Shown: in pieces, positions 11,135 to 17,723 of the stretch
Numbering within the stretch: the stretch's first letter is position 1
Layout: each line of letters begins with the position of its first letter
Source of the DNA: an uncultured Ruminococcus sp.
GTDB taxonomy: Bacteria; Bacillota; Clostridia; RUG12999
Direction: 5' to 3'
Length of the DNA: 38,890 nt
NCBI GenBank assembly: GCA_902784685.1
Contig: CACZWA010000013.1
Span: forward strand, 1 to 38,890
Translations under genes and position numbers: made by a program
Notes under the pieces: generated by a model
What the model was told of the DNA's origin: nothing
Databases searched by the model: none
What the model saw: only the letters and a program-made list of their open reading frames with translations

Positions 11135-11833
11135 TTACTTATTTCTGTAAGTTTTAAGCAGTTCCTTCATGCTGTCCGAAATACGATAGCTCTCAACCGC
11201 CTTCTGAATTGCCTTGCGGTGAACATCGGGGCTTAAACGCTTTTCGGTTATAAATGTCAGTGCCTGCTCAGGCTGCTTATAAAGAGCCGTAGCAAAATAC
11301 CACGCAATCATCATATTTATATAGTATTCATCTGAGCGAATTTCCCCTACTGCCGACATATATTCAGGCTCAAAAAAGTCGTCCAAAAACAAATTCATCA
11401 AAAGCCCTATCCCGTACCTTACGGTATAAGTTTTATCACTTTTAAGCCAGTCAAAAATTTTGTTAAGAAGTCTTTTTCGACTATCAGCCAAACCAAGCGA
11501 CTTTTTAAAAGCTTTCGGCTGAAAACAGTCACAGGTTGCCCAGTTATCTATATACGGCACAAATCGCTCCGTTTCGGCAAGAGCCGTATCGAAATCAGCA
11601 ATATCCGCCACCAAAAAAGCATGAAGATTATTCTCCTCATAATACTTATGCGGCAAATTCTTCAAAAAAGCCTCCGCCTCATTCGTTTTTTTAAATTCTT
11701 TTGCAAATTTGCGAAGGACAGGCGTTCTTATACCGATAATTCTCTCTTTTTCTATTGTCGGCATAAGTCGGCTGTGAAAATCACGGTAGTTACAATCCTG
11801 AAGCTCAAAAAGTTTTTTCTGCAAATCTGTCAT
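11135..11833 (-). CDS. AlkD-like DNA alkylation repair protein (HEAT-like repeat glycosylase family)
   Basis: The 232-residue all-helical protein matches the AlkD family (DNA alkylation repair, PF08713-type): N-terminal RIIGIRTPVLRKFAKEF, then PHKYYEENNLHAFLVA, the central WATCDCFQPKAF with its conserved Trp-Asp, YTVRYGIGLLMNLFLDDFF, and YYINMMIAWYFATAL. AlkD enzymes excise bulky or cationic alkylated bases without flipping them. Many family members of this short clostridial type have not been shown to be active, so catalysis is inferred. It starts 5 bases after the metG stop and is therefore translationally linked to metG. Confidence 0.85.
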   Translation of the reverse strand: MTDLQKKLFELQDCNYRDFHSRLMPTIEKERIIGIRTPVLRKFAKEFKKTNEAEAFLKNLPHKYYEENNLHAFLVADIADFDTALAETERFVPYIDNWATCDCFQPKAFKKSLGLADSRKRLLNKIFDWLKSDKTYTVRYGIGLLMNLFLDDFFEPEYMSAVGEIRSDEYYINMMIAWYFATALYKQPEQALTFITEKRLSPDVHRKAIQKAVESYRISDSMKELLKTYRNK

Positions 11834-11838
11834 GATAA

Positions 11839-13749
11839 TCAGCCTATTTTCGTTCCGCTCGGCATATCGCCGTCAACGGTCAAAAGAACAAGATTTTTGT
11901 CGTCCGCCGCCGCAAGAAGCATACCTTTAGACTCTATTCCCCTTATCTTTGCAGGTTTAAGGTTTGCAACAAGCACAATATTTTTACCGACAATGCTTTC
12001 GGGGGTATAATTTTTTGCTATCCCCGAAACAATAGTGCGTTCTTCGCCGCCGAGGTCAATTTTCAGTTTGAGCAGCTTATCGGCTTTTTCAACCTTTTCC
12101 GCCGCAAGCACTTTTGCAACACGCAAATCAATTTTTTCAATATCTTCAATTGTGATTTCCGGCTTTATATCAAGCTGAGGCTCCTGCGTATTTGCCGTAA
12201 GCTCTTCAAGCATCTTCTTTTCGTCAATTCTTGCAAACAGCGGAACTGCCTCGCCCACTTTCGTTTCCGCCTTGAAGTTTCCAAAGCTTTCAAGACTGTC
12301 TGCGCCGCAATCTGCGGCATTTATCATTGCAAGTATTTTCTCGCCTGTTTCGGGCATAAACGAAGTGATAAGAATACCGATAAATCTGATTGCTTCAATA
12401 AGGTTATAAAGAACCGTACCGAGTCTTTCCTTGGTTTCTTCACTTTTTGCAAGCGTCCACGGCGTTGTTTCGTCAATGTATTTATTGCTTCTTCTTGCAA
12501 GATTCATAATTATTTCAAGACTGTCCGCAACGTGATGACCCTTCATTGCCTCGCATACGTCTTTATATGCTTTAACCGCCGCAGCTTTAAGCTCACCGTC
12601 CGTGCCTTCTTCCGCACCGGGGCTTGGTACAGTTCCGTCAAAATACTTATTAACCATAGCAACTGTACGGTTTACAAGATTTCCGAGAATATTTGCAAGG
12701 TCGGAATTATACCGTGCAATAACCATTTCATAGGTTATACTGCCATCATTTGCAAACGGCATTTCGCTGAGTACATAGTAACGCACAGCGTCAACTCCGA
12801 ATTTCTCGGCAAGCTCGTCGGCATAAATAACATTACCCTTTGATTTACTCATTTTATCGTTTCCGAAAAGCAGCCACGGATGACCGAAAACCTGTTTCGG
12901 CAACGGCTCGCCGAGTGCCATAAGAATAATCGGCCAATATATTGTATGAAAACGAAGAATATCCTTGCCGATTATATGCACATCTGCCGGCCAGTATTTT
13001 TTATAGTTTTCGCCTTTGGCTTCCGGAGAATATCCGAGAGCGGTAATATAGTTTGAAAGTGCGTCAATCCAGACATAAATTACATGTTTATCGTCAAATT
13101 CAACGGGTACGCCCCATTTGAACGAGCTTCTCGAAACGCACAAATCCTGAAGTCCCGGCTTTAAGAAATTATTAACCATTTCTTTTTTTCGGGATTCGGG
13201 CTGTATAAATTCGGGGTTATCTTCAATATATTTCATAAGCCTGTCCGCATACTTGCTCATTTTAAAGAAATATGCTTCTTCCCTCGTTGGTTTAACAGGT
13301 CTGCCGCACTCGGGGCAACAGCCGTTAACAAGCTGTGTTTCGGTGAAACACGACTCACAGGGTACGCAGTACATACCCTCGTATTCGCTTTTATAAATAT
13401 CGCCTTGCTCATAAAGCTTGGTAAATATCTTCTTTACGGCTTCTTCGTGATAATCGTCGGTTGTGCGGATAAACTTGTCGTAGCTGACATTCATTTTATC
13501 CCATATTGTACGGATTTCGCCCGCAACCTTATCAACATAAGCTTTTGGGCTTATTCCTGCTTCCTTTGCAAGTTCTTCAATTTTCTGACCGTGTTCGTCC
13601 GTTCCCGTAAGGAAGAAAACATCGTAGCCCTGAAAACGTTTGAATCTCGCAATGGCATCGGTTAAAATAGCCTCATATGTGTTACCTATATGGGGCTTGC
13701 GTGATGTATATGCGATTGCCGTTGTGATATAAAACTTTTTATCTTCCAA
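11839..13749 (-). CDS. metG: Methionyl-tRNA synthetase
   Basis: Charges tRNA-Met with methionine using ATP. The 636-residue class I enzyme has the HIGH-type motif as HIGN at residues 20-23 (common in this clostridial group), two CxxC knuckles in the connective domain (CVPC, CCPEC), WIDALSNYI, and KMSKS at 299-303. The C-terminal 110 residues form the EMAPII/Trbp111-like OB-fold tRNA-binding domain (IDLRVAKVLAAEKVEKADKL), which normally mediates dimerisation. A promoter lies 47-75 bases upstream. The leader is only about 40 bases, so there is no T-box or SAM riboswitch. It leads an operon with the AlkD-like gene and probably acpP. Confidence 0.97.
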   Translation of the reverse strand: MEDKKFYITTAIAYTSRKPHIGNTYEAILTDAIARFKRFQGYDVFFLTGTDEHGQKIEELAKEAGISPKAYVDKVAGEIRTIWDKMNVSYDKFIRTTDDYHEEAVKKIFTKLYEQGDIYKSEYEGMYCVPCESCFTETQLVNGCCPECGRPVKPTREEAYFFKMSKYADRLMKYIEDNPEFIQPESRKKEMVNNFLKPGLQDLCVSRSSFKWGVPVEFDDKHVIYVWIDALSNYITALGYSPEAKGENYKKYWPADVHIIGKDILRFHTIYWPIILMALGEPLPKQVFGHPWLLFGNDKMSKSKGNVIYADELAEKFGVDAVRYYVLSEMPFANDGSITYEMVIARYNSDLANILGNLVNRTVAMVNKYFDGTVPSPGAEEGTDGELKAAAVKAYKDVCEAMKGHHVADSLEIIMNLARRSNKYIDETTPWTLAKSEETKERLGTVLYNLIEAIRFIGILITSFMPETGEKILAMINAADCGADSLESFGNFKAETKVGEAVPLFARIDEKKMLEELTANTQEPQLDIKPEITIEDIEKIDLRVAKVLAAEKVEKADKLLKLKIDLGGEERTIVSGIAKNYTPESIVGKNIVLVANLKPAKIRGIESKGMLLAAADDKNLVLLTVDGDMPSGTKIG

Positions 13750-13795
13750 TTCTGTTCAACCTTTCAATATTAAGCATAATAAAACACATATTACT

Positions 13796-13824
13796 ATTAT
13801 ACACTTATTTGTAAAAAAATTCAA
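13796..13824 (-). promoter_or_regulatory. Predicted sigma-A promoter of metG
   Basis: On the minus strand TTGAAT (13819-13824) and TATAAT (13796-13801) are exactly 17 bases apart with TG before the -10. The predicted start is near 13789, about 40 bases ahead of the metG ATG. Confidence 0.75.
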
Positions 13825-13847
13825 GTACTTTTAATAAAAAACTGAGA

Positions 13848-14009
13848 AAAGCTCCGCCAAACGGCGGAGCTTTCAGCTTAATGACAAAGTCATTAAGCTG
13901 AGCAGAGGCTGAGAAGCGAAGGTATATTTCGTCCTTTAAAACTCGTCGGCGTACATAGGTACGGTAGAGATGTCAGCACTCTGAAAGCTCCGCCAAACGG
14001 CGGAGCTTT
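13848..14009. repeat. Non-coding element bounded by two identical hairpins, with a third long hairpin inside
   Basis: The same 26-base hairpin, an 11-bp stem AAAGCTCCGCC with loop AAAC, occurs at 13848-13873 and 13984-14009. Directly after the first copy is a second perfect hairpin, CAGCTTAATGAC with a 3-base loop, at 13874-13900 (12-bp stem). The remaining 83 bases contain a small hairpin CGTAC/GTACG near 13950-13963 and no open reading frame worth calling. Either outer hairpin could terminate minus-strand transcription from the transporter gene ending at 14026, but two identical copies plus a third structure look more like a REP/MITE-type dispersed element. Its occurrence elsewhere in the genome cannot be judged from this window. 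Confidence 0.7.
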
Positions 14010-14025
14010 TAACAACTCAAAACCT

Positions 14026-15630
14026 TTATGCCTGTTTTTTATCCGCAGTAACGGATTTTATTACAAACAATGTAGCAATCATAAGAACTATTGCTACGGG
14101 AAGGCAAATCCATACATTCTTTACGAAACCGGAAATTATGTACGAAACAAACGAAACGGCCGCAACCGTAATTGCATACGGAAGCTGTGTCGAAACGTGG
14201 TTAATATGGTTACACTGTCCTCCTGCGGACGACATAATTGTCGTATCGGAAATAGGTGAGCAGTGGTCGCCGCAAACAGCACCTGCAAGACAAGCAGACA
14301 TACCGATTATAAACAGCGGATCGCTCGGAGCAAACATTGCTGTTACTATCGGAATAAGAATACCGAATGTTCCCCAAGATGTACCTGTTGCAAAAGCAAG
14401 AAGGCAAGCAACAAGGAAGATAACAGCCGGAAGGAAGCTTGCAAGACCGGTGGCGGCGTTCTTCATAATTCCGTCAACGTAATCTGCGGCGCCGAGAAGA
14501 CCTGTCATATTTTTAAGGGTTGTTGCAAAGGTAAGAATAAGAATTGCCGGTACCATTGCTGTAAAGCCCTTCGGAATACATTCCATAGCTTCTTTAAAGC
14601 TTACAACTCGTCTTGCAACAAGATAGATAATTGTAACAACAAGTGCAATGAGCGCACCCCACGGAAGACCTACGGTTGCATCTGTATCACTGAAAGCGTC
14701 AACAAAGCTTGCACCGCTGAAGAAGCCGCCGTTATAAATAAGAGCTACTACGCAAATTGCAATAAGCACAACAATCGGAAGTACAAGGTCGATAACCTTA
14801 CCCTTTGAAGAAGGAGCTTCTTCGGGTACTTCTGCTTTTTCGCCGCTTGTATAAAGGTCGCCTTTTTCAAGTGCGTTCTTTTCGTGAATTTTCATCGGGC
14901 CGTAATCAAACTTCATAAGAGAAATTGCAATTACGAAAACAAGTGTAAGAAGCGAATAGAAGTTAAACGGAATCGCTTTTATAAAGAGTGCGATACCCTG
15001 TCCTTCGGGAGCGTAGCTCGAAACTGCCGCAGCCCATGAAGAAATCGGAGCAATCATACATATGGGAGCCGCCGTTGCGTCAATAATAAACGCAAGCTTT
15101 GCTCTTGAAATTTTATGACTGTCTGTTACAGGGCGCATTACAGAACCAACTGTAAGGCAGTTGAAATAGTCGTCTATGAAAATAAGTACGCCGAGTGCAA
15201 AGGTTGCAAGCATAGCGCCGGGTCTTGTTTTAATGTTCTTCTTTGCCCATGCGCCGAAAGCCGCACTACCGCCTGCCTTGTTTACAAGAGCAACAATCGT
15301 GCCGAGTATAACAAGGAAGATAAAAATACCGGCAGTATCCGCAACAGCCGCCATAAGACCGTCCTCTACAAGTCTGTCCATAGCCGCAACCGGAGCAAAA
15401 TCAGCCGCAAAAAGCGCACCGACTACAATACCGATGAAAAGAGAAGAATAAACTTCTTTTGTGATAAGCGCAAGTCCGATTGCGATAATCGGCGGAATAA
15501 GCGCCCAGAAGCTCGCATACATTTTCGGAGCTTCGTCTTCGCCTGCAGCAAAGCAACAGACTGTCATTGCCAGCATGAGCATTACCGTCAGAAGCGAGGT
15601 GGCGGTAAAAGCCTTTTTAAAGTTTTTCAT
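14026..15630 (-). CDS. NhaC-superfamily transporter, predicted lysine transporter (LysW type)
   Basis: A 534-residue multi-spanning membrane protein of the Na+/H+ antiporter NhaC family, with about a dozen hydrophobic segments and the family motifs FIDDYFNCLTVGSVMRP, ATAAPICMIAPISSWAA, ATGTSWGTFGILIP and CGDHCSPISDTTIMSS. Family membership alone would suggest Na+/H+ exchange. However, the gene lies directly behind a lysine riboswitch with its own terminator, and the NhaC-like LysW group was proposed as lysine importers from exactly this association. Lysine uptake is therefore the better call; it remains inference. The first 30 residues look like a cleavable signal peptide (FKKAFTATSLLTVMLMLAMTVCCFAAG), an unusual addition for this family. 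AAGGAGAG precedes the ATG. Confidence 0.85.
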   Translation of the reverse strand: MKNFKKAFTATSLLTVMLMLAMTVCCFAAGEDEAPKMYASFWALIPPIIAIGLALITKEVYSSLFIGIVVGALFAADFAPVAAMDRLVEDGLMAAVADTAGIFIFLVILGTIVALVNKAGGSAAFGAWAKKNIKTRPGAMLATFALGVLIFIDDYFNCLTVGSVMRPVTDSHKISRAKLAFIIDATAAPICMIAPISSWAAAVSSYAPEGQGIALFIKAIPFNFYSLLTLVFVIAISLMKFDYGPMKIHEKNALEKGDLYTSGEKAEVPEEAPSSKGKVIDLVLPIVVLIAICVVALIYNGGFFSGASFVDAFSDTDATVGLPWGALIALVVTIIYLVARRVVSFKEAMECIPKGFTAMVPAILILTFATTLKNMTGLLGAADYVDGIMKNAATGLASFLPAVIFLVACLLAFATGTSWGTFGILIPIVTAMFAPSDPLFIIGMSACLAGAVCGDHCSPISDTTIMSSAGGQCNHINHVSTQLPYAITVAAVSFVSYIISGFVKNVWICLPVAIVLMIATLFVIKSVTADKKQA

Positions 15631-15656
15631 AAAAAACTCTCCTTAAAATAAATTTT

Positions 15657-15694
15657 AAAAAAGGTCACGGCATGCACTACTGCAAACCGTGACC
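15657..15694 (-). terminator. Expression-platform terminator of the lysine riboswitch
   Basis: On the minus strand GGTCACGG and CCGTGACC (15687-15694 and 15663-15670) form an 8-bp stem, with further TGCA/TGCA pairing inside, followed by six U residues (15657-15662). It lies between the aptamer and the ribosome site of the transporter, so lysine binding would be expected to favour termination. Confidence 0.85.
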
Positions 15695-15711
15695 ATAAAC
15701 TAACGATTTTG

Positions 15712-15893
15712 GGTTGCAATAGCTCTCCACTAAAATAAGTGACAGTGCAATGCATATTCTGCATTACCCCGGCGGCGATTTCTTCGGGCAAAAAACCGCG
15801 CCTCGGCACTCTCCCCTTTCGCCGCTTACGTTTGCCCAAAATTAAGCGGGTACTGATGAATTGTGCGCCTCTACTTGCGATAACCAATTTTAC
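15712..15893 (-). ncRNA. Lysine riboswitch (L box) aptamer
   Basis: Read on the minus strand the leader carries the hallmarks of the lysine aptamer in order: GTAGAGGCGC, CAGTA, GGCGAAAGGGGAGAGTGCCG, and near the 3' end CTGTCAC followed by AGTGGAGAGCTATT. The first and last segments pair to close the five-helix junction (GCAAGTAG with CTATTGC). The predicted start point, near 15893, falls right before the aptamer. A terminator follows at 15657-15694, so control is by premature termination of the transporter mRNA. Confidence 0.95.
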
Positions 15894-15899
15894 TTACAT

Positions 15900-15928
15900 A
15901 TATTATCACATTTATATGTACATTTCAA
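15900..15928 (-). promoter_or_regulatory. Promoter of the lysine riboswitch transcript
   Basis: On the minus strand TTGAAA (15923-15928) and TAATAT (15900-15905) are 17 bases apart, and TGA directly before the -10 gives an extended -10. It is placed correctly for a transcript starting just ahead of the aptamer. Confidence 0.6.
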
Positions 15929-15978
15929 TCGTCATTTTTTACAAAATTTTACTGCATTTTTTTGTATATTGTATATTT

Positions 15979-16122
15979 TTACGGCAAATTCCGCCCATCA
16001 TTTACGCAGGTATAGCCGTCCTTTGTTTCAAATTCAAGTTCCTTGTTTTGAGGTGCGAGATATACCCTTTCTACCTCATGCGGAAGCTTTACCTTTAACG
16101 CAACTGTTGTGATACAATTGAT
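15979..16122 (-). pseudogene. Remnant of a gene 3' end, possibly a glycoside hydrolase beta-sandwich domain
   Basis: The minus strand reads an uninterrupted 47-48 codons ending at TAA 15979-15981, with local codon use: it includes VALKVKLPHEVERVYLAPQN and ELEFETKDGYTC. The alternation of KLPxxVxxVYLAP and LEFExKDGY resembles the C-terminal beta-sandwich end of several glycosidase families, for example glycosidases ending in a trimming or Greek-key domain. There is no start codon and the upstream side runs directly into insertion-sequence debris at 16123, so it appears to be a truncated leftover. The family assignment is weak. Confidence 0.45.
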
Positions 16123-16300
16123 GGGTGACAAATAAAAAAGAAAATAGGCTCCAAATATGATATAATGTTAGAGACCAATCAAAACATTATGCAAAGGAGC
16201 TATTTTCTTATGAATAATATTATAACATCAGAAGCTAAGTTTTGTCACATCAGAAGCTAAGTTTTGTCAACGGGTAATTAAATATTCGTATAAATACTGA
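16123..16300 (+). mobile_element. Fossil insertion-sequence left end with the first codons of a DDE transposase
   Basis: AAGAAAATAGGCTCC (16138-16152) and GGAGCTATTTTCTT (16196-16209) form an interrupted inverted repeat, and GTGACAAA (16125-16132) is matched by TTTGTCAC (16241-16248). Between them are an extended -10 TGATATAAT (16158-16166), an AAAGGAG ribosome site and ATG 16210. The frame begins MNNIITSEAKFC, like integrase-core transposases that start with ITSEAKFRQRV. A perfect 22-base tandem duplication (16225-16246 and 16247-16268) shifts the frame; the second copy continues TSEAKFCQRVIKYSYKY and stops at 16298-16300. Only about 20 transposase codons survive, so the element is dead. Confidence 0.65.
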
Positions 16301-16334
16301 TGTACAATTTATGTGAAATTTTTGTATTTACCCC

Positions 16335-16363
16335 TTGACAAAGCATAAATTATGTGGTATAAT
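16335..16363 (+). promoter_or_regulatory. Consensus sigma-A promoter of the infC-rpmI-rplT operon
   Basis: TTGACA (16335-16340) and TATAAT (16358-16363) both match consensus perfectly with a 17-base spacer. This fits a strongly transcribed translation operon. The start would be near 16370, giving a leader of about 150 bases. Confidence 0.9.
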
Positions 16364-16369
16364 TTAAAA

Positions 16370-16506
16370 GAATTAACAAGCAGAGGTTTTCGCTTCTCGC
16401 CTGCCGATTATAAGAGCGGAGGGCAAATATTATTGAGTGTTCCTGATTTATGAGGAATATTCTATGGTATTTTGAGGCGGAAATTTTAACCGGCTCAATT
16501 TTTTTT
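16370..16506 (+). ncRNA. Structured leader of infC-rpmI-rplT (L20-type leader) with terminator
   Basis: The ~137-base leader contains CGCTTCTCGCCTG and other segments like those of Firmicutes infC leaders, where ribosomal protein L20 binds and causes early termination. It ends in a terminator: TTGAG (16472-16476) and CGG (16478-16480) pair with CCG (16490-16492) and CTCAA (16494-16498), with one G-G mismatch, followed by eight T residues (16499-16506). The infC ribosome site GGAGGTG starts on the very next base. Assignment to the L20 leader family is by position and partial sequence memory; the terminator is seen directly. Confidence 0.7.
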
Positions 16507-16519
16507 GGAGGTGTTAAAG

Positions 16520-17029
16520 ATAGCAAAGGAGCTTTTAATTAACGAGGAAATTAAACACAAGGAAATCAGGGTGGTAGACAGCGACGGCGGTCAGCTCGGC
16601 ATTCTTTCCCTTAAAGAAGCCATGCGCATTGCCGACGAAAAAAATCTTGACCTTGTAGAAATTGCTCCACAGGCACAGCCGCCTGTATGCAAAATTATGG
16701 ATTACGGCAAGTACAGGTTTGACCGTGCAAAACGTGAAAAGGAAACACGCAAAAATCAGAAAGTCGTAAGCATTAAAGAGGTAAGGCTTACCCCGTCGAT
16801 TGATGTCGGAGACCTTGAAACAAAAGTCAGACAGGCTAAAAAATTCATTGCCGCAGGCGATAAAGTTAAGGTATCGCTTCGTTTCAGAGGTCGTGAGCTT
16901 GCTCATACAGATGTGGGCGCACCCCTGCTTGATAAATTTGCCGCTTATTTTGAGGGTGAGGCGACAGTTGAAAAACAGGCTAAAATGGAAGGCAGAAGCA
17001 TGGTTATGTTCCTTACGCCTAAACAGTAA
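16520..17029 (+). CDS. infC: Translation initiation factor IF-3, with a non-AUG start codon
   Basis: IF-3 binds the 30S subunit, keeps subunits apart and checks start codon and initiator tRNA. The product, about 169 residues, has the N-domain (LLINEEIKHKEIRVVDSDGGQLGI), the lysine-rich linker (YGKYRFDRAKREKETRKNQK) and the C-domain (KEVRLTPSIDVGDLETKVRQA). No ATG or GTG fits: the GTG at 16511 is inside the ribosome site and the TTG at 16505 has none. ATA at 16520 lies 8 bases after GGAGG (16507-16511) and gives the family-like start (M)AKELLINEE. ATT at 16538, 6 bases after AAAGGAG (16525-16531), is an alternative. Rare starts on infC are known to let IF-3 limit its own translation, so this is a likely feedback device. 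First gene of infC-rpmI-rplT. Confidence 0.93.
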   Translation: MAKELLINEEIKHKEIRVVDSDGGQLGILSLKEAMRIADEKNLDLVEIAPQAQPPVCKIMDYGKYRFDRAKREKETRKNQKVVSIKEVRLTPSIDVGDLETKVRQAKKFIAAGDKVKVSLRFRGRELAHTDVGAPLLDKFAAYFEGEATVEKQAKMEGRSMVMFLTPKQ

Positions 17030-17104
17030 ATACGTTTATGATTTGCAGAGAATTCTTATTTTCTGAATTTCACATAATATCAATTTCTGAGAGGAGAGAA
17101 AAAT

Positions 17105-17302
17105 ATGCCTAAAATAAAGACACACAGAGGCGCAGCTAAGAGATTTAATCTCACAAAAAACGGTAAAGTTAAAAAGAATCACGCCGGAAGACGTCACATT
17201 CTTACAAAGAAATCAACAAAGAGAAAACGCGGTCTCAGAAAACAGAGCTATGCAGTTCCTGCAAATGCAGCTGTAATCAAAAAGTTAATTCCGTACAAAT
17301 AA
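17105..17302 (+). CDS. rpmI: 50S ribosomal protein L35
   Basis: A 65-residue highly basic protein starting [20 protein letters not shown], with the family segments [15 protein letters not shown] and KRKRGLRKQ. It is part of the large ribosomal subunit and lies in the standard place between infC and rplT. GAGAGGAGAG just before the ATG is the ribosome site. The 75-base gap from infC holds no clear terminator, so the three genes are probably read together. Confidence 0.97.
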   Translation: MPKIKTHRGAAKRFNLTKNGKVKKNHAGRRHILTKKSTKRKRGLRKQSYAVPANAAVIKKLIPYK

Positions 17303-17322
17303 ACATAGGAGGTTGAGATTAA

Positions 17323-17676
17323 ATGGCCAGAGTTAAAGGCGCAGTTACAACAAGAAGAAGACATAAAAAAATATTAAAGCTTGCCAAGGGTTATTTCGGT
17401 GGCAAATCCAAGCTGTTCAGAACAGCCAACGAAGCTGTTATGAAGTCGCTTGTATATTCTTATATAGGACGTAAACAGAAAAAGAGAAACTTCAGAAAGC
17501 TTTGGATAACTCGTATAAGTGCTGCTGCAAAGCTTAACGGCATGAATTATTCAACATTTATGCACGGTCTTAAAAACGCAGGTATTACGCTTAACAGAAA
17601 AGCTATTTCGGAAATGGCAATAAGCGACCCTGCTGCTTTTACCGCTCTTGCAGAAGCTGCTAAAAAAGCACTTTAA
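17323..17676 (+). CDS. rplT: 50S ribosomal protein L20
   Basis: A 117-residue basic protein starting [29 protein letters not shown], the typical L20 N-terminal tail, followed by the globular part ([26 protein letters not shown]). L20 is needed early in 50S assembly and binds 23S rRNA; in Firmicutes it also binds the infC leader to repress this operon, and the leader at 16370-16506 is the expected target. A good GGAGG ribosome site lies about 12 bases before the ATG. Last gene of the operon, 47 bases before a terminator stem's far arm. Confidence 0.98.
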   Translation: MARVKGAVTTRRRHKKILKLAKGYFGGKSKLFRTANEAVMKSLVYSYIGRKQKKRNFRKLWITRISAAAKLNGMNYSTFMHGLKNAGITLNRKAISEMAISDPAAFTALAEAAKKAL

Positions 17677-17693
17677 AATTTAAAAACATATTT

Positions 17694-17720
17694 AAAACGC
17701 CTCGAAAATCGAGGCGTTTT
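17694..17720. terminator. Bidirectional terminator between rplT and the flavodoxin-like gene
   Basis: AAAACGCCTCGA (17694-17705) and its complement (17709-17720) form a 12-bp perfect stem with a 3-base loop. Because the arms begin with A4 and end with T4, it can terminate both rplT (plus) and the convergent gene ending at 17724 (minus). Confidence 0.85.
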
Positions 17721-17723
17721 GTC

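Noticed and set aside
13750-13795. T-box or SAM riboswitch in front of metG
   Set aside because: The promoter leaves a leader of only about 40 bases, too short for either.
14263-14808. 181-residue plus-strand frame opposite the NhaC-type carrier
   Set aside because: Extremely rich in Cys, Lys and Asn without any family pattern; shadow of membrane-protein codons.
16210-16260. MNNIITSEAKFCHIRS as a real 16-residue peptide gene
   Set aside because: It is better explained as the first codons of a transposase interrupted by the 22-base duplication.
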